Assembly (NCBI RefSeq): GCF_026914265.1
Contig: NC_069123.1
Coordinates: 31,976,678-32,040,677, forward strand
Length of the DNA: 64,000 nt
Direction: 5' to 3'
DNA from: Mya arenaria
Taxonomy: Eukaryota; Mollusca; Bivalvia; Myida; Myidae
In this document: piece by piece, positions 1-12,190 of the stretch
How the letters are laid out: each line of letters opens with the position of its first letter
How positions within the stretch are numbered: the first letter of the stretch is position 1
Notes under the pieces: model-generated
Databases searched by the model: none
The model's input: the letters and a program-made list of their open reading frames with translations, nothing else
Told to the model about the DNA's origin: nothing
Program-made: the position numbers and the translations under genes

Positions 1-99
1 AAATATTCATATTTGATAGCAAGGAAAAAAATAGACGCTGGTAGCCAATCAACTTTTCAATTGACCAAAAAGGGTATCATATATATTGTCAATAGATTA

Positions 100-384
100 T
101 GCACCAGTCAATTGTAACCACGCCCCGCCCCCCCCCCCAGGTCCGAGGGTATACTTGGGATAGCCGGTGAAATGGACTGTTTTTTACCTTCCAGGTGGCC
201 CCGCAGTGCCGTGCGAATGTGGTGGTTTTGTTGCGCCAAAAATAGCGGGGAATAGACCTTACCTAGGGTCCCTGGTGTGCGGGGAAACAGAGCGGAGACT
301 TTACCCGGGCTTGGCTGAACCGAAAGTCAAAGTCCCCTCTATTCCCCGAACCTGAGGGGGGCGTGGTTACAATTGACTAATGCA
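100..384. mobile_element. Short inverted-repeat element (MITE), family A, copy 1
   Basis: The ends are inverted copies of each other: the left end reads TGCACCAGTCAATTGTAACC and the right end is the complement of TGCATTAGTCAATTGTAACC. The inside begins with a C-homopolymer and is GC-rich against an AT-rich background. A second copy lies in the opposite orientation at 26567-26916. It has no coding capacity; the 62-codon ORF inside is a by-product of the GC-rich core. The family was not matched to a named one. Confidence 0.75.
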
Positions 385-589
385 TTATAGTGCATTGTTG
401 CAAAATCCAATGGATAACTTTCACATAGCTGTCAAGGGTCAAATGAACCTTAGAGTGAGAAGAAAATTCTAGAAGGTTCGGGGAAGGGTTGGATGGCGTG
501 GAATGATTCCAAGATCTTCCGTGGTGGGTTTTGGGGGGTGTTTTCTACAACATTTTCAATCAAATCTTCGCCCAAAATTGTCATTATAG

Positions 590-1300
590 TTGCATGATTT
601 TTTTTACGACATCAAACAAGTGACCATGAGGAGTCAGACTCACACTCGCGTCATGTTAGTTAACAAAAGTTTCATTATTAAAAGGGTCCTGATCTTGATG
701 ATGTGGGAAATTGAGTTAACATGTTTTCAAGAAAGTATACTGAACATATCATTGTATTTCCTGCATTTCAACGGAAGCGAAAACAAACAAACGAACACAG
801 TATTAGAATGCATGTGCGAGCATTGATGCAGCTGCTATTTCAGTTACGCGGAAGTGAATTGATGTATCGTCCAAGATCAATGTTCAGCTTAATTATTATG
901 TAAACACGCAATTGATTCTGACTGGGGTGCAGTTGCACCAGTCCCTTTCAAAGTATATTATGGCAGGTGCTAGATACACCAGTCATTTTTAATCCAATTC
1001 GCTGGTAGTGTTTCTTGTTCCATTAATGAAATCCGGTTAAGAAAACGCACATATAAAATTGATATTAATAATTAAAACAATGCTATAGGCCGCTTACTTT
1101 TATTACAGTAATACGGAATCTTCCATTGGGAGATCGACATATCGTTTTTTAACTTTTGACGAATGAATCAACCTAAAAGTTTCTAGAATTGCGGTGGTCA
1201 ATTTACATTAACATTTGCTTCTAAATTACCTAGTTGCCACTCTGCTCTAATAGCTTCGGGGCTGCATTCTGCGTACTAAGTAGTTCGCTTAAAAAGCGAT
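590..1300. repeat. Upstream flank of the CARD cassette, duplicated at 10970-12190
   Basis: Positions 605-900 match 10975-11240 closely (for example both contain CATCAAACAAGTGA, then GTGAGGAG-like sequence and CACACTCGCGTCAT-like sequence). Positions 925-1150 match 12008-12190 (GTTGCACCAGTCC-type motif, then TTTTATTACAGTA and GGAATCTTCCAT). In the second copy the two blocks are separated by an extra ~750 bp. The reading frames here are not conserved between the copies, so I read this as duplicated non-coding DNA. Confidence 0.7.
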
Positions 1301-1859
1301 GTTATGAGTTTTCATGATATGTTATGCGGTTATCATAATGCGAATAAGGTGCGTTTTTGCGTAATTGCGCAATTAAAATAATAGATTAAAGCGCACTTAT
1401 CTAAATATCAACGAGTTACAAAACGCATTAAAAAAAGCAGAATACGGAAATAGCTTCAAAAGTAACGCGTACTGAAACAAAATGTGCAATACATTATCAA
1501 ATAAAATCCCTCTTCTTACCAAGTACTATACTCACGGGATTATACTTCGTTATGTCTTCCATATAGTACATAAGCATGACTGTACGAGACACCAAGCGTG
1601 ACAGGCACTGTGCAGATTACAGCTGTTTAAGTTATGCGGAAGTGTATAGATGTACTGTTTGTGAAGTAATCTACATGTACAATTTCATGATGGAGTATTT
1701 AAACCCTCATTGTTTATATGGTCCAAATTCGGTAATTAGTTACTTAAACACTTCAAAGTTTACATGACATAATTACCGCTTTTATTATGAGTTTACATAC
1801 CAAATATAATATATATTGGGAAACATGAAGAGGTCAATCAAATGCTTTATTCAAACTCA

Positions 1860-2261
1860 ATAGTTGAGATCCTTAACTTAGAAATTTGAACTAATTGAAT
1901 TGTTACATCATATTAGTGATTTTCACGTACATTTTGCTAACGACATGTTTGAATTGCCACCTGAAGTAGTGGCATATTTGTGAGTAATCATAACCAAAGA
2001 AGATCAACAAGGTATTACTAATACCTGTCCATATATATACCTGAGAATAGATAATATTGCAAAACACACCGAGCTGATTTAAGTTTCACATTGTAGTCAG
2101 AGATAGTTAACGATGTTTAATTTCAGCTGTTAGTCAGAAGTGAACGATAAAAACATAGTTGAATAAGTAAACTTCCTAACAAGTGATATAAAACATTTAT
2201 GAATGTTTGATGTGATATTATTTACATTGTTACATGTGCCTGCATGATAGGAATACTAAAC
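1860..2261 (+). promoter_or_regulatory. Putative promoter region of CARD gene 1
   Basis: This stretch directly precedes the first coding exon and aligns loosely with 7900-8162, which precedes exon 1 of the second gene; both contain AAGTTTCACATT, a TCAGCTGT motif, and GGAATACTAAA just before the start codon. A TATA-like GATATAAA lies at about 2185, and the second gene has the same octamer at 8048. A decayed third copy lies at 11670-11830. The transcription start is not determined. Confidence 0.45.
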
Positions 2262-2481
2262 ATGGCGAATTCAAATAGTTCGATAGAGGTAAGATTTTAA
2301 GCGATATATTAAAAATAACATCATAAAACACAGTAGTTGTGCATCTATATTCACATGTGAACAATGGTCTATCAATAGTCCTTTGTTTTGAAATATTCTA
2401 CTGAAAATTTCTACTGTAAATACCTATAACAAACTGTCAAAACATGTATAATTCATGTATGTATGTATATATACAAACATG

Positions 2482-2525
<44 letters not shown>

Positions 2526-4541
2526 TTTCATGTGACATGTACTCAAGTGTAACTTATCTACCATATTTACAATGGTGATGATAAACTTCACGGTGAGTTT
2601 ATGTACTTTCAGCAATGGACAAGAACGGTAGATAAGAAACTCGGCAACTTAGAAACGCAAATTAAAGAAATAAACAAGAATGTGGAAATATTGCTGAAAA
2701 CCGTTAAAGCGCCAAAACCAAGAACGAGGCGTTCAAATACCCGAAAACGTAAGAAATAAAATTGTTTGATAATATTTTTATCGACCGATATGATAGTGAA
2801 GTATGTATACAACTTGTTATTACATAGAGGATGCTTATCATGGCTTATTCCTGTTCATTCAGTTTACAATTTATGATATAGTTTCATCTGCCTGTTTTGA
2901 TTGAAGAGAATGTTTTTTTGCTTTATATATATAGTTAAGACTAAAAGAATGGGGTTTTTTTGCATACACAGTTAATGTATGTAAACATGCAACAACATTA
3001 ACACCATAAAACATCATTTTAAGAAATTTGAATTAACAGAAGCAAATGTCTACTAAGTCTAATTAATTTCATCTTCAGCTTTGGACTTTCCCGATCTTGA
3101 CATCAGACAGTTGCAACACCTTCAGGAGGCTATCAAAGTAAATCTGTGTGCGTTTGTAGATAATTTGACACTAGAGGGAGGAGAGGTCCTAGACAGACTA
3201 GTTGAAGAAAGTTGCATAAACGATGAAGAGTACCACAGTATTCGAGCTCGATCGACGCCAAAGGATAAGTGTAGGTTATTGATGGTCAAAATAAAGAACA
3301 AAGCTCCTCATGTAATCCAAAAGTTTTTGAAAGTTTTAGAAGACGAGCCTGTAAATGCTCACATTGTACAAAAGGTAAATGAATCTCTTGAACAAATTAC
3401 AAAAACGAAAGCCACCAGGAAGTGTTTGATCTGCATCATGAAAGCTACAGTAGACATAAAAGATATTGCGGATGAACTTCTCAGCAAAGAAATGATACAG
3501 GATGAACTGTATGAGGAGATAGTACAAGCTGAAAGCCCACAGAACTTACGTCCACATTTTTGGGAATGTATTATTGAACACATAAAGGGTTCGTCAGATC
3601 AACGGAATGATATCAAAGTCTTAATTGAGTGTCTGAAAAAGCAATATTCTCATATAGCGTCATGTCTAACTGACGTAGAATGTCATACGGTACTCCAATG
3701 TTGCTTCTGTACATATCGCAGACGTAACAAGGGCAAAAGGCTACGAGAAAGCTACTTCGAAAATGAAACGGATGCTAGTGCGACATCAGAAAGATCAGAG
3801 TTTAGTGACAGTGAGAGTTTACAGTCATCTTACTATGGTTATCATGAAGAGGAGGAGGTAACCATGAGGCCTAAAGAAAGAAGGTCTGCAGACAGAAAAA
3901 AGAAAATACAAGAATTTAATACTTTCCTAAAAAACGACTATAATCCAAACGAGATGCTAAAGGATGCTGAAGAAACTGATGTAAAACAAACTGCTTCACG
4001 TAAAAGTAGAGTAGTATTTTATGACATTAAAGAAGTTAATGATGAAAAGACTAGTCCAACGCATGAAACTTCCGTTACCCGTCCATTTATACAGGTTCAA
4101 CATGAACAAGTTCAAGAAAAAGATCAATCTGAAAGGGTTATTTATGACGGTCAAGCTAAAGGTGCACAATATAGAGAAAATACAACACAGACATCAATTG
4201 AAGGTTTGCATCATGAAATCGACGACAAATGTTCACAGAGTGATGACATAAGTCAGAATGGTCCACGTGCCATGTCATACAAAGATACATCTGCAAAACT
4301 GGAAAAGCACAGTGTGAGAGACGTGAAATATGACTCAAATGCCTCAGCTAAGAATGCGTATGTAAATACTAGTATACCATATTTAGACTTCCGCTTTGGA
4401 AAAAGGCGTGACGATAAAGATTACAATGGGTCAACAAAGGCGACTTCCATACTCGGTGCCAATAAGATTTCTAGCGACTCTGAATCTAAAGTGAGAACTA
4501 TGATAAGTTTATTCACAGAAAAAGCTTCTAAGCACTCTTAG
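2262..4541 (+). CDS. Tandem-CARD protein, copy 1 (three exons)
   Basis: Exons are 2262-2288, 2613-2748 and 3079-4541, each flanked by GT/AG; together they give 541 codons. Exon 1 encodes MANSNSSIE. Exon 2 encodes a short heptad-like coiled coil (about residues 10-40) ending in a basic stretch. Exon 3 holds two death-fold domains. CARD1 is at about residues 66-150, with the CARD pattern of leucines, VLDRLVEE, DEEYHSI and a KCRLLM helix. CARD2 is at about 168-255, starting at KCLICIMKA and containing IADELLSKEMIQDELYEEI. The rest (about 270-541) is charged, Ser/Thr-rich and probably disordered. CARDs mediate homotypic assembly in apoptotic and inflammatory signalling; I infer a cytosolic adaptor role but cannot name an orthologue. 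The same three-exon layout is kept in the copy at 8163. No caspase, kinase or NTPase domain is visible. Confidence 0.85.
2485..2522. repeat. (GA)n microsatellite
   Basis: Nineteen GA dinucleotides without interruption lie in intron 1 of CARD gene 1. The equivalent intron of the second gene lacks the run, so it expanded after the duplication or was lost in copy 2. Confidence 0.95.
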
Positions 4542-4719
4542 TGGTATGCAATAGTTATCCATGAACAGATAAAGAAATTATGAATAACCTTTTACTTTGC
4601 AGCAAACCATAGTGTGTGTTTTTTGCAATTATCTTCAAGATAAATTAAAATGCAGATTATGTCTTTGGTTATAACATGTACAACATGTTTAAAATTATGA
4701 TATTCCGTAGATTTCTATG

Positions 4720-5091
4720 CTCGGCACCCCAGCGTATCATAACCTATATGATACCCTGGGCAAATTGGCTAGGGAAACTTCGTAAATCTTGAATATTTAT
4801 AAGCATTTTCCGACCAGTGAAATAGCCGATAATAAAAAGGAAAGAATCTCCTTTGTGAAGAGCTATCGGCATCTTTAACAATATCCTGCCTAAAACGATT
4901 TGTAAGCCGCGATCATTTTGGATTATTTCGAACCGAGATTACATCCATAACTTCTCGGTCATTTCCGCACCGCATGAGGTGTGTCTCATGCGACCAATCA
5001 AGCGGCTGGATTTCACCTTATTAATTATTTATGAGTACGAGATTTTTATAGCTGATTTGCCATATAGGTTATGATACGCTGCGGTGCCGAG
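4720..5091. mobile_element. MITE-like element with ~30-bp terminal inverted repeats
   Basis: The left end CTCGGCACCCCAGCGTATCA and the right end (complement CTCGGCACCGCAGCGTATCA) differ at one of the first twenty bases, and the match continues through the AACCTATATG stretch. The element is about 370 bp, non-coding, and sits in the 3' flank of CARD gene 1. No other copy was noticed in the window. Confidence 0.8.
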
Positions 5092-5512
5092 GATGTTAAT
5101 TTCCTGTTGTTATATGTTATATGTTAGGAGGATGCATATTAATGGATAAAATGCCGCTGTTTTTGTTGTTGTTACTGTTAATGTTGATAAAGAGGATGTT
5201 AAATTTAGGTGTCATTTTAGCTGGAATTTAAAAACATTCCCATCAGCGTTGGTTTATATCAAAAATTGTACGTGTAAGCACATCTTAAAGACTTGAGGTG
5301 GGATTTTGATTATATCGCGAGCAGGTCTTGGAAACTTCGAAATCGATTCACTGGCCAATTAACATATACTAATTCGAGATTGCAACACGCGCATGAAATG
5401 ACCGTTTGACATCTTAAGATTTATATATTTTACTCAAAAAATGCTCAAAGGATCGTCATAGAAAGTCTAAATGTGGCAAAGGCAATATAATGGTGTGTTC
5501 TACTTAACTTAT

Positions 5513-5815
5513 TTATTCAACATGATTTGTTTGTAAAAAGCTATCAATTAAACTGCCGTCAATAGTGACATCAAGATAGTTCTGATATTTTTCCAAAAGG
5601 ACATAACAAAATGACATAATTCGACCTAAGGTTACTGAAAATGAGGATGTACTTTGCATTTCTATAACTGAGAGCATCATACTCGAGTTGTTGCCCTTGG
5701 CATGAGCCAAACAGATACGGCAAAGTTTTTTTGAGAATTGTCTTTCAATTCGTTTCACATTTCTTTTTAGATATACAAAGTAGTCGTAAATTAGTAACAA
5801 AGGTCCATAGCACAT
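5513..5815 (-). CDS. Hypothetical 100-residue ORF, possibly a diverged Bcl-2-fold relic
   Basis: A 100-codon ORF on the opposite strand to the CARD genes. Three short segments fall in the order expected for a Bcl-2 fold: an aromatic, leucine-rich first helix (IYDYFVYLKR, near residue 9), a possible BH3-like helix (LCRICLAHAK, near 31) and a BH1-like SVTLGRIMSF near residue 77. The BH2 W/GGW signature is absent. Part of this DNA recurs, decayed, at 10830-10960 downstream of CARD gene 2 (ACAAAATGACATA, then GAAAATGAGG), so it belongs to the duplicated cassette. The ORF is not open in that copy. The resemblance is weak and the ORF could be chance. Confidence 0.25.
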   Translation of the reverse strand: MCYGPLLLIYDYFVYLKRNVKRIERQFSKKLCRICLAHAKGNNSSMMLSVIEMQSTSSFSVTLGRIMSFCYVLLEKYQNYLDVTIDGSLIDSFLQTNHVE

Positions 5816-5877
5816 AAAAATGAATGACTATTATAAAGTAACATAGTAGTAAATGTAGATGATCCTTGCCATGCGTG

Positions 5878-6030
5878 TACTGTATGTGTATGTTTGCGCG
5901 CATGCTCGTGTTTGTGCGTGCGTGCGTGCGTGTACGCATGTATGCGTGTGCGTGTATGTGTACACGTCACCACGTTCATGAGTGTATGTGTGCGAGCGTG
6001 GTTGTATTACGTGTGTGTGGGGGGTGGGGA
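5878..6030. repeat. GT-rich low-complexity tract
   Basis: Imperfect alternation of GTGT, GCGT and GTAT units over about 150 bp. The open frames spanning it on both strands are composed of this simple repeat and are not genes. Confidence 0.85.
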
Positions 6031-7004
6031 TGTAGTGCGCGGTCCAGTCGGTTCCATATTAGGAGTGTTGTTTCTTCATTTTGTTCCATGTTGGACTTTT
6101 AGTAAGTTTCAATTTAAGTATACACACAAACACACCTCGAGTGTTGAGTATTTCATACATCTAAACAAACAAAACATATTAAAAACATTTCATATAAATT
6201 ACATGGTATTTCAGTGGGAAGTTCAGTTGCAGCTTCAACTTAGCTTGCCAAATGTTTTAAGACAGACTTATTAGCACCAAAAGCAATGAAACATATGAAA
6301 TTTTCAGTTAAACTTGGAAGTGCTACTTTATTTCAGTTTTATTTGTAGGACATTTTTTATATTTTATTTTGCACTACTAATGAATAATGATCTACTACTA
6401 GTAATAAACAACTGATTTTTGTATTAAGTACACAGTTGAAATCCTTTAAACCTTGGTTCTTCCAGATGTACATGTAAGGCCACAATTCATAAATATTTTG
6501 TTTGGCCTAACGTGTTCTTGTTAAAAATGACAAAAAACATGTGACCACTGAAGAGGATAATAAATTGTGTTCTGGGTATTTTTGTGCCATGGTCGGTGGA
6601 AAAAGTCAAACTATTAATTAACTGTATCCTTTTTAGGAGAGAGGTTTTTATATGGAAAATACAAACAAATAAAACAAATCAATTTGTGCCAGCTTCCTTG
6701 TTTAGTTTGAAGGCTGTTGATATATAAAAACATGTATGGTAATATCCCTATTTTGTGATCAGACTTAGTCTGATAAATGTCCGTTCAATAAATAAATACT
6801 GAAAATATAGTCGACATAGACATTCAAATAAAATATTTCGATTTCGTACTGATTTTCAACTTTACCGAGCTCAAAAAGTTGACGATTTTGTTAAAGTTTA
6901 AATGTTCTTTTCTTATTTAAAAAGCAACAGCAAGCGGCTTGGTGGGTCTTAAAATAAACTTTAAAATATAATTTGTGCCTGTTATACGCATAAATATCCA
7001 ACCC
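6031..7004. other. Gene-free AT-rich stretch
   Basis: No frame with coding character and no clear repeat was recognised between the GT-rich tract and the inverted-repeat element that follows. Confidence 0.5.
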
Positions 7005-7531
7005 AAAGGGGCAGGGTGGATTGTTATGCCACATCCACGACATTTGAAAACCTTTTTGCATGTATTTTGATCATTTTATGGTGCTTGTTAGGCACACGTA
7101 ATTAATTGATGATGCCATAGCGGGCATTTTTAGTCTTAAAACTAGGGTGAAATTTGCGGGTAGTTGGTTCGTCGAGTAGCATGTCTTTTGCATCTCGGGT
7201 TTGAAATGACATTTATTTTCGGAACATATGTACATTTTCTTCATGATTGTAAGCAATTCTCCAAGGAAAGGCCAACATTGTTGAGTTTGGTTGAAATTTG
7301 ACGAAGTTATGGCCTCTTGAACATGGTCATTTCAGCAAATATAGGGAAATACAGATGCAAGCCTTCGCGCTTTACAAAGATTATAGAATAATAAAAAAAA
7401 CCTACATAATTCTTCTTAGTTATTACTTGTAACAGTTCCGCAATCATTATTAACAAGCATTAGAATATATATATATTTATTGGTGGGGCGTGGACATGGT
7501 TGTGTGGCAAAACAACGCACCCTGCCCTTGT
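7005..7531. mobile_element. MITE-like element with ~35-bp imperfect terminal inverted repeats
   Basis: The left end AAGGGGCAGGGTGGATTGTT pairs with the complement of the right end, CAAGGGCAGGGTGCGTTGTT, and the similarity continues through a TGCCACA block. It is non-coding. It lies in the DNA separating CARD cassettes 1 and 2. Confidence 0.7.
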
Positions 7532-7789
7532 GATCCTACAGTGACAAAATATCACAACATATTAAAAAATCCATCTTATTCCATATATGTCTTTTACTGA
7601 TCCCAATCCATGTGCTATTGCCGTGTGTTGAGTTCTGCTTTTTCACACTAATGATTATTTGATATGATTTTGATAAGATTCTACGTATCCTTTTTGGGAA
7701 CATCCTTATTTTTTTATAAAAATTAGTCCGAAATAACTGCTGATTTTTGTATATATTAAAGAAACTGCACTATATCAATAGTGTAAGTA

Positions 7790-8162
7790 ATTTCTAAACG
7801 CAGTTTCAAACAGTCCATTAATTCATGGAATTATTCGAAGGAGGCATATTCAAAATAAATATAACAATACAACCTGTATCATGTATTCGGTGTATACACA
7901 TGAATCGGTCTCAATGAATACGTCTTACCAAGCAGATTCAAGTTTCACATTCAAATAACATATATAGTTTATAATCCACCTGAGTTCAGCTGTGATTTAG
8001 GTATAAATGACTAAGGATAACTTAAGAAGTTAACTGATAACTCTTTTGATATAAACACAGCACAAAGTTGTTATCAATAGGATATACTTCTTAATCAATG
8101 TTACGTTTGGAATCATTCACATCAATAATTGTGTTTGAATGTAAGGAATACTAAAGACAAAA
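7790..8162 (+). promoter_or_regulatory. Putative promoter region of CARD gene 2
   Basis: Loosely homologous to the region upstream of CARD gene 1. It carries the TATA-like octamer GATATAAA at 8048-8055, about 110 bp before the start codon, and the shared GGAATACTAAA just upstream of the ATG. Start site and control are unknown. Confidence 0.4.
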
Positions 8163-9936
8163 ATGGCGAATTCGAATACAAGTACTTCAATAAAGGTAAG
8201 TTTTAAATACATTTTGACGCAGAAATCAAATGTATATTCACACAATAGTTGATCAATACTGGTAGTTCTCTGTCTTTAAGAGTTCCACTAAAACTTTAAA
8301 AAGTAAATACCAATAACAAGGATGTAAAAAACATGTATGTATAGAAAACATCCGTCTTATGTTACATAAAGTGTTACTTAATTATGATATTAACAATGGT
8401 GATGATAAACTTCCCGGTGAGTTTATCTTTTTCAGCAATGGAAAAGAACCGTAGACGACAAACTGTGCACTATAGAAGCACAAGTTAAAGAAATAAACAA
8501 AAGGGTTGAACTATTACTGAAAACTGCAAGAGTGCCAAAACACAGAACGAGACTTCCAGCTACGCGAAAACGTACATATACGTATAGTTAACCATACTAT
8601 TTAACGACAATTTTAAAAAGTGTAGAGTGCAGTATTGTCAATGTCGTCCCAAAATCCAGGTTTACCTTTTGTAACTAATTTAGTTATTGTATTGCTGTGT
8701 TAGCTCTAAACAATTCATAAGCACTTTATTTCCAGCATGAAAAGATGTAATATTGTACTTAAGCTTGTGAAAATAATGTGACTGTTTTGTATATATAAAC
8801 ATACAAGCAAACGCCCCATTACAAAATAAAACACCAACAAGACGAGAAATTAAAAAGGAGGGGGGGGGGGGATTATTTGCCTGTTTATATATATGCAACT
8901 ACATTTAATTTCAGCTTTGTCCTTTTCCGATCTTGACATCAGACAGCTGCAACACCTTCAGGAAGCTATCAAAGTAAATCTGTGCACGTTTGTAGATGAT
9001 TTGTCACTAGAGGGAGGAGAGGTCCTCGACAGATTAGTTGAAGAAAATTGCATAAACGATGAAGAGTACCACAGTATTCGATCTCGATCGACACCAAAGG
9101 ATAAGTGTAGGCTATTGATGGTCAAGATAAAGAACAAAGCACCTCATGTTATTCTACAGTTTCTAAAGATTTTAAAAGAGCAGCCTGTAAATGCTCACAT
9201 TGTGCAAAAGGTAAATGAATCTCTTGAACAAATTTCAAAAACGAAAGCCACCAGGAAGTGTTTGATCTGCGTCATGAAAGCTACAGTAGACATAAGAGAT
9301 ATTGCAGATGAACTTCTCAGCAAAGAAATGATACAGGATGAACTGTATGAGGAGATAGTACAAGCTGAAAGCCCACAGAACTTACGTACACAATTTTGGG
9401 AATGTATTATTGAACACATTAAGAATTCATCAGATCAACGGAAAGATATTGAAGTCTTAGAGGATTGTCTGAACAAGGAATATTCTCACATAGCGTCCTG
9501 TCTAGCAGACGTAGAATGCCATGCGATATTCCAATGCTGTTTTTGTACATATCATGGGCGCAACAAGGGTACTAGGCAAAGAGAAAGCTTCTTCGAAACT
9601 GACACTGATGCCAGTACGACATCAGAAAGACCAGAGCTTAGCGACACTGACAGTTTACTGTCATCGTTCAACAGCTTTCATGAAGAGGCGGCAGTATTTA
9701 TAAGGCCGACAGTAGTAAGGGCTACAGACAGATTAAATTTAAGAAGTAAGAAAATACAAGAAATTAATCACTTCCTGAGACACGACTATAATCCAAACAA
9801 AATGTTAAACGATGCTGAAAAAACGCATGTAAAACGAACAGCTTCACGTAAAAGTAGAGAAGTCCTTTCTGACATTGAAGAAGTTACTGATGAAATTACG
9901 AGTCCAACGCAAGATACACAAAGCACGTGGCTTTGA
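8163..9936 (+). CDS. Tandem-CARD protein, copy 2 (three exons, shortened tail)
   Basis: Exons are 8163-8195, 8436-8571 and 8915-9936 with GT/AG borders; the lengths 33+136+1022 keep one frame of 396 codons plus stop. Exon 2 has exactly the same length as in copy 1. The protein keeps the N-terminal MANSN, the coiled coil (about residues 12-42), CARD1 (about 68-152) and CARD2 (about 170-257). The CARD regions are nearly identical to copy 1, with mostly conservative changes such as KIKNKAPHVI retained, while the tail diverges. Translation stops at STWL, about 150 residues earlier than in copy 1; DNA homologous to the missing tail follows to about 10370. I infer a paralogous adaptor that lost its C-terminal region. 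Same strand as copy 1, about 3.6 kb downstream. Confidence 0.85.
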
Positions 9937-10370
9937 AGAGTTCGAAATAAAAAGGTTCAAGAAAAAAGTTCAAAAGGGTCAAACTGAAAAGAAAAGGCAT
10001 CACCAAATACATTAGCAATATCAAAGAGATCAATCGAATTAATGTCTTTTGATATAAACGAAAAAAATCCAGACTCTCGAAATAGGTTAATATTATACAC
10101 GTGTCGTATCATACAGAGATACATCTGCAAAACTGGAAAAGCACAAAGTGATAGAAGTGAAATATAATTTGATTGATTCAATAAACAATTGATATATTAG
10201 AACAAGTGGATCACGTTCAGACTTTCACTCTGGAAAATGGCCTGACGATAACGATAATACTGGGCAATATCGAGACTTGCTACCAGTAAACTTTCTAGCG
10301 AATGTGAAACTCAAGTGAAAACTATTAAAAAAAACAATATTCACACAAAATTCTTCCAAAAACTGGTATG
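9937..10370 (+). pseudogene. Decayed remainder of the CARD gene 2 tail
   Basis: Sequence after the copy 2 stop still matches the coding tail of copy 1: both contain GATACATCTGCAAAACTGGA followed by an AAGCACA block, then GACTT...CTCTGGAAAA and GCGA(C/A)TCTGAA-like blocks. The frame is no longer open, so this is now 3' untranslated or unexpressed DNA. Confidence 0.7.
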
Positions 10371-10829
10371 CAATTGCCATACATAAACTGGTTAATGGTT
10401 TCAGTACACTTTAATATGTAACAACTCACTAATGTATTTCCAGTATTTGTATCACAAAGGTCAATTGCAGACTATGTTTTCTTTTCAAAACATGTACTTT
10501 GAAAATTATCCTTTTTAGTAGCTTTGCTGTTGAACATTTTTGGGATGATGCATAAAATGCTGCTGATCTATGTCGATGTTGTTGATAACGAGGATGTTGA
10601 TGTTATGAGAGAAGGGAAGGGATTTCGAATATCACTCCAAAATGTCTTCCAAACACTGAAATCAATTCATTCTATGACCCTCTGATATCTGATGATCCAC
10701 ATATATTACTCAACTATGCCATTTATTGCCTGTTACTATCTTAGCTAGAAAATATACGTTAGTAATTTACAAACAAATGTGTAATACTTGACTAAACGTA
10801 CCTATGTTTAAAATATGCGTTTGTCAAAA

Positions 10830-12190
10830 ACAAAAACATAAGTTAGACTGGCGTCAAAACAAATCTTATAATTTTACAAAATGACATATGGAAAAGACGC
10901 AATTCTATTATATTTGAGACCTAAAGGTTGCAGAAAATGAGGTTATGTTGCATAATCCAATGTACACTTTTGACTACATCAAACAAGTGATCGTGAGGAG
11001 CCAGACTTACACTCGCGTCATTATAGATCACAATAGTTTTATAATTAAAAACGTTCTGAACTTGAGGATGTGGGAAACTGAGTTAACATCTGTTCACTAA
11101 GTATACTTAACGTATCATTGTATATCCTGCATTTTTTCAACGGAAGCCAAAACAAAACGAACACAGTAAAAGAATGCATGTGCGAGCATTGATGCAGCTG
11201 CTATTTCAGTTATGCAGAATTGAATTGATGTATCGTCCAAGACCAATGTTCAGCTTGTAAAGTCTATTGCTGGGTTAAGTTACGCGGAAGTGAATTTATG
11301 TATTGTCCAAGGAAGAAAACACAAACACGTGGCTATGTATGAAAAGTGGGCATGTGTTTCAAACGCCATGAAATGATGAAACGTAATATAGCATTGAAAG
11401 TGAAACTTGGACCAATAACTATTGATGTGTTAAATACAATTTCCTGAAATGGCGAAATCCGCAAAGAGAATATTCCGCCGCCACGATAAATGTATGCAGA
11501 ACCTCACTTGTAAAATGTCATGATGAATTACGAATTTAAACTCTTAATGCAATTTTAACCTCGGATATGCATGTTAATCTCATAATAAAATTAGAATAGT
11601 TTTTGTCTTAATAATTTGGTTCATACGTACACTTAAAAACTGATAATATATTGCTAACGTACCGAACAGGTTAAAGTTTCATATTCAGGTGAGACGTGGT
11701 TTACAATACATCTGAAATTAGCTGTGACCAAGATAAAATTAAAGACCAGAAAGTAGTTGAATTATTTCTTCTTGAAAAAAATTGATACAAACGCAGCGCA
11801 ACCTTAAAAATGATTTTATGGCGAAGGAACTACGCAGAAAGCTCACAGCAACCTCGCTGTCGTTTTTTACCACCTACATAGCCCGCCTCCCCTCCTCCAC
11901 TCAACATCCATGTTCCGTATGTTAAGTGTCCTAAAGACTTTCATATCCGCCAAATTTTATGGGACATTTACCTATAATATATCTTATAATGTAATCATAC
12001 AATAGACTTTGGTGCGATTGCACCAATCCTTTTTAAAATGACTTATGACAGGTGCTAATTACACCAGTCGTGTTCAGTTCAATACGCTGTTGTTGTTTCT
12101 GTCCCATAAATGAAATCCGCATTTTAGAACGCAAGTGGTGCATACTTTTATTACAGTATTAAATAAGGAATCTTCCATCGGCAGATCGAG
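10830..12190. repeat. Third cassette upstream flank (duplicate of 590-1150, plus promoter relic)
   Basis: It contains in order: a decayed match to 5580-5680 (about 10830-10950), a match to 605-900 (about 10975-11240), a relic of the CARD promoter at about 11670-11830 (AAAGTTTCATATTCAG, TTAGCTGTGA, TTGATACAAACGCAGC), and a match to 925-1150 (12008-12190). No first or second CARD exon follows the promoter relic. The different block order relative to copy 1 implies rearrangement after duplication. Confidence 0.6.

Noticed and set aside
5866-6274. Overlapping ORFs of 78 and 126 codons with Cys/Val/Arg-rich translation
   Set aside because: They are translations of a GT-rich simple repeat followed by unrelated DNA; no domain and no splice support.
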